From M55B144 sp964550615 (GTDB lineage Bacteria; Bipolaricaulota; Bipolaricaulia; UBA7950; UBA9294): a stretch of DNA of 6,425 nucleotides. Below the pieces are notes generated by a model. The model did no database searches. It had not been told where the DNA came from and saw only the letters and a program-made list of their open reading frames with translations. The stretch spans positions 1 to 6,425 of the forward strand of contig CAZKAB010000061.1 in NCBI GenBank assembly GCA_964550615.1, given 5' to 3'. Below are positions 1 to 5,121 of the stretch, piece after piece (position 1 is the first letter of the stretch; each line of letters begins with the position of its first letter). The position numbers and the translations under genes are program-made.

Positions 1-1772
1 ACGATCAGATCTACAGAGCGGTTCATTGCTACACCGACGACATCTCCCGGCCTTGCGCCCAGTGCTTCAAGGTGATTTGCCAAGAGATTCGATCGTTCGA
101 CAAGTTGCCGATACGTGAGCTCTTGCCCTTCACAGACGACGGCCGCCAGTGCGGGGTTCTCATCTGCTTGTCGATCGATGAGTCGATCGATCGTTTCTTC
201 CGTGGGATAAGGTACGGTAGAGTTGTTCCAGTCGTTCACTACGACCCTGTACTCCTCATTGGTCAGAAGCGGCATTGTATCGACCGACCGATCGGGGTTA
301 GCGGCGATTGACTCGAGCAGTCGCTGGAAGTTGCCGCTCATGCGCGCTACGCGTTCGGTATCGAACAGGGCGACGGGGAACGCCATGCTCCCGCGTATCC
401 GTTCCGGCGTCTCAGTCAGAGACATAGACAGGTCGAACTTTGTTGTCTGCATCCGCACCGGATTGCGCTCCATGCTGAGGTCGGACAGCTCTGTCGGTTC
501 ATCATCGGCGGTCTGCATGCCGAACATGACCTGAAAGAGAGGGGATTGGCTGATGTTACGATCCGGTCGCAGTGCGGCGACGAGCTTCTCGAACGGGAGC
601 TCCTGATGGTCGTAGGCATCGAGGCAGACATTGCGCACACGGCCCAGCAGTTCACGGAACGTCGGTTCCTGCGACAGGTCCCCACGGAGTACGAGGGTGT
701 TGACGAAGAATCCGATCAGGTTCTCTGTATCCGTCCGCAATCTTCCGGCGATCGGTACCCCGACCGGGATGTCTTCTTCACCGGTGTAGCGGTAGAGCAA
801 GGTCATGAATGCGGTGAGCAGAACCATGAACAGGGTCGCATTTTCTTCACGCGCCAGCCGTTTGAGACCTTGTGTGACTTGGTCCGGTACTTCGATCGGT
901 ACTCGCCCTCCGCGGTAGTCCGGCCTTGGTCCGCGGGGGCGATCGAACGGGAGGTTCAGTGCCGGCGGCAGTTCCGCGAGCTGCTCTTTCCAATATGCAA
1001 GTTCCCGCTCCAGCACCTCGCCCGTGAGGTGATCTCGCTGCCAGAGGGCATAGTCGGCATATTGCATTGGGAGAGGAGGCAGCTTCGGCTCTTCGTTACG
1101 GGAGAGTGCTTGGTAGAGTTGGGACAACTCGCGAACGAGTATCTCATTTGACCAGCCGTCGGATGCGATGTGGTGCATGACTAAGAGCAGGATGTGTTCG
1201 TCATCGGTGAGGCGGATGAGCAGTGCGCGGAGCATCCGATCGGACGTAAGGTCGAACGGCTGGCAGGCCTCCTCATTCAAACGTTCCTGTGCCGTTGTTT
1301 CACGTTCTTGCGCTGGGAGGTGACGAAGATCGATGACGTTCATCGCCAACGGTGAGGGAGGGTTGATCACCTGCTGCGGCACGCCGTCGATTGCTACGTA
1401 AGTTGTCCGCAACACCTCGTGTCGATCGATGATGTGGTCGAGCGCCTGTCGCAGGGCGTCGATCTTCAGATCGCCGGACAGCCTTACCGCCCAGGAGATG
1501 TTGTACAGCGCCGTCCCCGGCTTCAGCTGCTCGAGAAACCACAACCGCTCCTGCGCAAACGAAAGAGGAAGATCGCGCGACATACGGGCATGAGGGGGCG
1601 TGTCCGGCGCGTGCGAAAGAAGTTCGATCAGGCGCTTGTTCCACAGCAGTATTTCTCCTTCCAGTTGCGGGGTCATCACACGCGGAGGTGCGTCATAAGA
1701 AAGGACCTTGCCATCGGTCCACACCTTGACTCCCTGGCTATGCAGATCCTCCAGGAGCTTGCGCGCGTTCAT
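1..1772 (-). CDS. NRPS protein, TubC-type docking domain-C-A (C-terminus outside window)
   Basis: My own translation from ATG 1772 is open without a stop for 590 codons to the left edge. Residues 1-52 match the TubC N-terminal docking fold: LLEDLHSQGVKVW, a short strand KVLSYDAPP, then MTPQLEGEI and a helix ending RLIELL. A full condensation domain follows (about 68-500): C1 SFAQERLWFL (71-80), RHEVLRTTY (117-125), MHHIASDGWS with H200, H201 and D205, YADYALWQ (238-245), IGFFVNTLVLR (353-363), HQELPFEKLVAALRPDRN (389-406) and SPLFQVMF (410-417). These are close to the consensus for a C domain joining two L-residues (LCL). An adenylation domain starts near 526, with A1 LTYRQL at 552-557, and is cut before any specificity residue, so its amino acid cannot be read. 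The start overlaps the previous stop (ATGA) and has GGAG 5 bases upstream, which suggests translational coupling. Later domains (PCP, possibly TE or E) would lie left of the window. Confidence 0.95.
   Translation of the reverse strand, partial: MNARKLLEDLHSQGVKVWTDGKVLSYDAPPRVMTPQLEGEILLWNKRLIELLSHAPDTPPHARMSRDLPLSFAQERLWFLEQLKPGTALYNISWAVRLSGDLKIDALRQALDHIIDRHEVLRTTYVAIDGVPQQVINPPSPLAMNVIDLRHLPAQERETTAQERLNEEACQPFDLTSDRMLRALLIRLTDDEHILLLVMHHIASDGWSNEILVRELSQLYQALSRNEEPKLPPLPMQYADYALWQRDHLTGEVLERELAYWKEQLAELPPALNLPFDRPRGPRPDYRGGRVPIEVPDQVTQGLKRLAREENATLFMVLLTAFMTLLYRYTGEEDIPVGVPIAGRLRTDTENLIGFFVNTLVLRGDLSQEPTFRELLGRVRNVCLDAYDHQELPFEKLVAALRPDRNISQSPLFQVMFGMQTADDEPTELSDLSMERNPVRMQTTKFDLSMSLTETPERIRGSMAFPVALFDTERVARMSGNFQRLLESIAANPDRSVDTMPLLTNEEYRVVVNDWNNSTVPYPTEETIDRLIDRQADENPALAAVVCEGQELTYRQLVERSNLLANHLEALGARPGDVVGVAMNRSVDLI
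273..1571 (-). other. Condensation domain of the third NRPS protein, canonical HHxxxDG
   Basis: All seven C motifs are present and close to consensus; the catalytic stretch HHIASDG is coded at 1175-1155. The pattern (IGFFVNT, HQELPFEKLV, SPLFQVMF) is that of a C domain joining two L-configured units. This agrees with the lack of an epimerase in the protein upstream. Confidence 0.88.
1617..1772 (-). other. TubC-type N-terminal docking domain
   Basis: The first about 52 residues of the third NRPS protein show the typical order of a TubC_N docking module: helix with LLEDLHSQGV, strand KVW, a short loop TDGK, strand VLSYDAPP, then the MTPQLEGEI helix and a final helix KRLIELL. In characterised systems this small fold binds the C-terminal tail of the upstream synthetase and fixes the order of proteins in the line. 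Here the gene upstream ends in an acidic tail, so a pairing of the two is a reasonable inference. Confidence 0.85.
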
Positions 1773-4700
1773 GATTGCTCCGAGTGTACGTCAAGAGTGT
1801 CGGGGAGAACTTCTCCATCTTTCCGTACGGTCTCCCCAAGCACCCCTTCGAGATATGTTGCCAACTCGCTTACGGTAGGGAACTCGAACGCCGCACGCAC
1901 CGGGAGTTCGGCATTCGTTTCATCTCGTATTCTGATGACTACTTGCACGGCGGCGAGCGAGTGTCCTCCGAGAGCGAAGAAATCGTCGTTGACACCTACG
2001 CGATCGACTTTGAGGACGTCGCTCCAGATGTGGGCGATCAGTTTCTCCGCCGGGGTCTGTGGTGCGACGAATTCCTCTGCGCGATCGATGTTGGAATAAG
2101 TCGGATCGGGCAGTGCCGGCCGATCGATCTTGCCACGAGGGGTCAACGGAAATCGATCGAGGAGGATGAATGCGTTCGGGATCATGTAGTCGGGAAGTCG
2201 CACACGCAGTTTCGCCTGCAAGGCATCCGGTGAAGGGAGATCGTCTGTCGCCGGGATGATGTAGGCGGCGATTCGTCTGTCGCCGGGGGTGGGCTCGAAC
2301 ACTTCCACCGTCGCCCGGCGGACTTCCGGCAATTCCATCAAAGCGGCTTCGATCTCTCCCAATTCGATTCTGAACCCGCGGATCTTCGTCTGCCGGTCGA
2401 GCCGGCCAAGGAATTCCAAGTCGCCGGTTGGCAGCCAACGGCCGAGATCACCCGTCTTGTACAACCGTTCCCCCGGTGTGAACGGATTGGGAATGAACTT
2501 CTCTTGAGTGAGCTCTGGCCGGTTTAGGTACCCGCGGGCCAGTCCGATGCCGCCGATGTGGATCTCCCCGGGAATACCAATCGGAAGTACGTTCAAATGG
2601 GTATCCAATACGTACATTCTTACGTTCGCCAGTGGCCGGCCGAGCATCACGATGGGACGGTCCGACTGAATCTCTGCCACTTCATGGTGGGCCGATGTCA
2701 TGGTGCACTCGGTGGGACCATACTCGTTGGACAGGCGCACATGACCGTTGAATGTCCCTAGAATCCTTTGCGCGAGCGTGGCCGGCAGTGCCTCTCCACC
2801 GGAAAAGATGCGGCAAAGGCTTCGGTAGTTGCCGCCCGTTCTATCGACGGCGTCGATGATCGAGGACAGGAAGGATGGAGTGCTGCCGAACGCCGTTACC
2901 CCATGCTCTTCCATCTTCCTGACAAGGTGGAACGGATCCTGCACTTCGGTATCGCTAACCATTACAATGTGGGCGCCGAGCGTCACCGGACAGATCAGGT
3001 CGCGGATCGACAAGTCAAATGCAAATGAAGCAAGCTGAAGCACAACGCTGTTCGTTCCCAACTCAAAAACGATCCCAAACCAGGAGAAGTAGCTGACTAC
3101 CCCGCGATGATTCACGAGCACGCCTTTAGGCGATCCGGTAGAGCCTGATGTGTAGATGATGTAGGCGAGATTGTCGGGAGTCGCGAGTGGTGAGGGGTTC
3201 TGCTGATCGGCCTCGTCTGCCTGCGGTTGTGCGGCGTCGATGCAGACAAGTTCCGATGAAAGCGAAGACAGCTTCGGAAGCAGGCGTGTCTGAGTCAGTA
3301 CGAGGCGAAGATCGGCATCGGTCGCCATGAATTGCAGGCGCTCGAGCGGTAGAGCGGGGTTGAGCGGGACGTATGCACCGCCTGCCTTCAGTATGGCGAG
3401 TATGCCAACGAGCATCTCGTTCGAACGCTCGACGCACAAGCCGACCGGCGTATCGGGACCGACATCCATTCTACGCAGTCGATGAGCGAGCTCATTCGCG
3501 CGGCGGTTCAGTTCACGATATGTGAGCGTTTCATCGCCGAAGGTCACCGCCGGCGCGGCTGGGGTTCGTTCTACCTGGTCTTCGAACAGCTCGTGTACGG
3601 ATCGATCATGAGGGTACTCCGCCTTCGTGCTGTTCCAATCTACGAGAATCTGATGTTCTTCCGTTCCGGACAAGATCGGAAGTGATGAGATCCGCTGGTC
3701 GAGATCCCCGATCATGCTCTCGAGTATTCTCTCGTAGTGGCCGCATGCACGTCGGATTGTATCCACGTCGAACAAATCGGATTGGTATCTCCATTCCGCC
3801 ACCAGTCTCCCATCTTTTTCAGACGCTTCAAACACCCATTCGAATCCGACAAACGGAACATCGGATGGATGAGGATGTACTTCGAGGGGGGAACAGGCCT
3901 GTACTTGAGACGGTATGTTCTCTAGATTGAAGAGCACGCGAAACAGTGGGTTGGAATCGACGTCTCTTTCAGGGTGAACCGCCTCCACCACCTTGAGGAG
4001 CGGAACGTGGCGATTGTCGAGCGCGTCGATCACGGCGGAGTGCATCCGCCTCACCGTCTCTCGTATTGTCGGATCTGCGGACAGATCTCCTCTCATAATG
4101 ACCGTGTTTGTGAACAGGCCAATCAAGCGCTCGGTATCGGCATCGTCACGCCCCGCCACCGGCACTCCGACGAGCACATCCGTCACGCCGGTGTAGCGAT
4201 GGATTAGGATCATGAACGCCGTCAGTGTGAGTGTGAAAATGGTTGTTCCTTCCTCCCGCGCCAGATGCTTGAGCGACGATGTGAGGTCTACCGGGACTTG
4301 GAAGTGTTCTGTCTCGGCACGATACGTCGAGCGAAGCGAGCGGGGCCGGTCGGTGGGCAAGGCAAGCGGTTGTGGCGGGTCGGCGAGCGTCGTCTTCCAA
4401 AACTCAAGCTGATCGTCTAGCTCTCCCCTATCGTATCTCCCGCGTTGCCATTGAGCGTAGTCACTGTAAGAGACCGGAATCGCTGGAAGATCGGGCTTCA
4501 TCCGAGCGGCAAGTCGCTTGTATGCTGAGAACACCTCTTCGGCCAAGATCCGCGCTGACCAGGCATCGAATGCTATGTGGTGTAATACGATCAGGAACAC
4601 GTGATCATCGTTCCCAAGGCGGGCAACGAGCCCGCGTAGGATTGGCCCTGTGGAGAGATCGAACGGACGTGCGACTGCCTCAGTGATAGTTCTCAATAGT

Positions 4701-5104
4701 TCTGCGTTTTGTTCGCTACCAGCAAGATGCGATAGATCAATCGTGTCAAGAGAGAACGATGGATCTGGGGAGGATTTCGCTTCGAGTCCGGCCTCTGTGG
4801 GGCTGAACTGCGCCCGGAGTGCATCATGCCGCTGCATGACGAAGCGCATTGCCTTCTGCAATGCGGAACGGTCGAGTACTCCGCGAATCCGGAATGCCAC
4901 TTGACGATGATATGAGGCGTCGGAGGGATCCAGTTGATGCAAGAACCAAAGCTGCTCCTGCGCAAACGAGGCCAAGCGAGGTCCATGCTGTTTCCCGGGG
5001 GAGATCCGTCGGCTCTGAGTCGAATGAAGGCGTTGCTCAAACGCGCGGCGTTGGGCCGACGTCAGATTGTCCTTCCTCTCAGAGATGGAATTACTTGTGC
5101 CCAT
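1769..5104 (-). CDS. Single-module NRPS, C-A-PCP
   Basis: A complete one-module synthetase of 1111 residues that condenses the upstream acyl unit with one amino acid. Residues 1-45 form a polar, helix-like leader. The condensation domain (about 43-480) has C1 SFAQEQLWFL (46-55), RHDALR, active-site HHIAFDA (175-181), YSDYAQWQ and IGLFTNTVIMR. The adenylation domain (about 505-998) has A1 LTYREL (527-532), A3 YTSGSTGSPKG (651-661), NEYGPTE (793-799), YKTGD (882-886), RGFRIELGEIE (909-919) and the A10 lysine K992. The PCP has FFALGGHSL with Ser1049. A short acidic tail (about 20 residues) ends the protein. There is no E, MT or TE domain, so the chain must pass to another protein. I chose ATG at 5104 because AGGAG sits 5 bases upstream; a TTG at 5125, seven codons earlier, would overlap the previous stop but has no ribosome-binding site. 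The pocket code and the HHxxxDA variant are unusual (see findings). The stop overlaps the next start as ATGA. Confidence 0.97.
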   Translation of the reverse strand: MGTSNSISERKDNLTSAQRRAFEQRLHSTQSRRISPGKQHGPRLASFAQEQLWFLHQLDPSDASYHRQVAFRIRGVLDRSALQKAMRFVMQRHDALRAQFSPTEAGLEAKSSPDPSFSLDTIDLSHLAGSEQNAELLRTITEAVARPFDLSTGPILRGLVARLGNDDHVFLIVLHHIAFDAWSARILAEEVFSAYKRLAARMKPDLPAIPVSYSDYAQWQRGRYDRGELDDQLEFWKTTLADPPQPLALPTDRPRSLRSTYRAETEHFQVPVDLTSSLKHLAREEGTTIFTLTLTAFMILIHRYTGVTDVLVGVPVAGRDDADTERLIGLFTNTVIMRGDLSADPTIRETVRRMHSAVIDALDNRHVPLLKVVEAVHPERDVDSNPLFRVLFNLENIPSQVQACSPLEVHPHPSDVPFVGFEWVFEASEKDGRLVAEWRYQSDLFDVDTIRRACGHYERILESMIGDLDQRISSLPILSGTEEHQILVDWNSTKAEYPHDRSVHELFEDQVERTPAAPAVTFGDETLTYRELNRRANELAHRLRRMDVGPDTPVGLCVERSNEMLVGILAILKAGGAYVPLNPALPLERLQFMATDADLRLVLTQTRLLPKLSSLSSELVCIDAAQPQADEADQQNPSPLATPDNLAYIIYTSGSTGSPKGVLVNHRGVVSYFSWFGIVFELGTNSVVLQLASFAFDLSIRDLICPVTLGAHIVMVSDTEVQDPFHLVRKMEEHGVTAFGSTPSFLSSIIDAVDRTGGNYRSLCRIFSGGEALPATLAQRILGTFNGHVRLSNEYGPTECTMTSAHHEVAEIQSDRPIVMLGRPLANVRMYVLDTHLNVLPIGIPGEIHIGGIGLARGYLNRPELTQEKFIPNPFTPGERLYKTGDLGRWLPTGDLEFLGRLDRQTKIRGFRIELGEIEAALMELPEVRRATVEVFEPTPGDRRIAAYIIPATDDLPSPDALQAKLRVRLPDYMIPNAFILLDRFPLTPRGKIDRPALPDPTYSNIDRAEEFVAPQTPAEKLIAHIWSDVLKVDRVGVNDDFFALGGHSLAAVQVVIRIRDETNAELPVRAAFEFPTVSELATYLEGVLGETVRKDGEVLPDTLDVHSEQS
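1778..1781 (-). promoter_or_regulatory. Shine-Dalgarno GGAG of the third NRPS gene
   Basis: GGAG lies five bases before the ATG at 1772 and inside the last codons of the previous gene. Together with the ATGA stop/start overlap at 1772-1769 it supports both the chosen start and coupled translation of the two NRPS proteins. Confidence 0.7.
1847..2059 (-). other. PCP domain of the C-A-PCP protein with acidic C-terminal tail
   Basis: The carrier domain contains IWSDVLKVDRVGVNDDFFAL followed by GGHSLAAVQV; the phosphopantetheine serine is coded at 1960-1958. After the last helix (ELATYLEGVLGE) comes a tail of about 20 residues rich in Asp and Glu. Such short charged tails are the usual partners of TubC-type docking domains, and the next gene begins with one. 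Confidence 0.88.
2114..3592 (-). other. Adenylation domain of the C-A-PCP protein; pocket code D-L-R-G-F-G-E-M-T-K
   Basis: A complete amino-acid-activating domain with all ten core motifs recognisable. By hand alignment to the GrsA Phe-activating domain, the ten pocket positions (235, 236, 239, 278, 299, 301, 322, 330, 331, 517) read D697, L698, R701, G740, F767, G769, E794, M802, T803 and K992, in residue numbers from ATG 5104. The distance between positions 235 and 278 (43 residues) equals that of GrsA, which supports the alignment. Asp235 is kept, as for alpha-amino acids. I do not recognise the full code, so no substrate is assigned. Confidence 0.85.
3671..4978 (-). other. Condensation domain of the C-A-PCP protein, HHxxxDA variant
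   Basis: This domain forms the amide bond between the donor on the upstream PCP and the amino acid on its own PCP. The active-site stretch at 4582-4562 reads HHIAFDA, with both histidines and the aspartate kept but the usual glycine replaced by alanine. C1 has Q in place of the usual R (AQEQLW). The region equivalent to the C6 motif, NRHVPLLKVVEAVHPERD, departs from the common HQxxPFExLV form. I cannot tell from these motifs whether it is a starter-type C domain, but an acyl donor from the loading protein would fit. Confidence 0.85.
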
Positions 5105-5109
5105 CGTAT

Positions 5110-5114
5110 CTCCT
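5110..5114 (-). promoter_or_regulatory. Shine-Dalgarno AGGAG that decides the start of the C-A-PCP gene
   Basis: On the minus strand AGGAG is followed by five bases (ATACG) and ATG at 5104. The longer alternative, TTG at 5125, has no purine-rich site ahead of it. The ATG is therefore preferred even though the TTG would give a 4-base overlap with the previous stop. Confidence 0.75.
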
Positions 5115-5121
5115 GGTGTCG

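Noticed and set aside
171..193. Palindromic CGATCG/GATCGA-rich stretch with a short direct repeat; similar hexamers recur through the window
   Set aside because: The bases encode in-frame Ile-Asp-Arg residues of the NRPS, and the cyanobacterial HIP1 octamer GCGATCGC was not found. Codon choice explains it without a regulatory or repeat element.
546..1151. Long open frame of 201 codons on the plus strand
   Set aside because: It lies antisense to the conserved condensation domain of the third NRPS protein, whose motifs are intact on the minus strand. The plus-strand product shows no recognisable domain and is rich in Arg, Glu and Cys, as expected for a shadow frame. The other plus-strand frames were rejected for the same reason.
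1547..1562. 16-base identity with positions 4954-4969
   Set aside because: Both copies encode the same conserved C1 motif (SFAQE) of the two condensation domains. The identity is too short to indicate recent duplication or a mobile repeat.
1769..1900. Possible thioesterase or epimerase at the end of the C-A-PCP protein
   Set aside because: Only about 20 acidic residues follow the PCP; no GxSxG or HHxxxDG motif is present after it.
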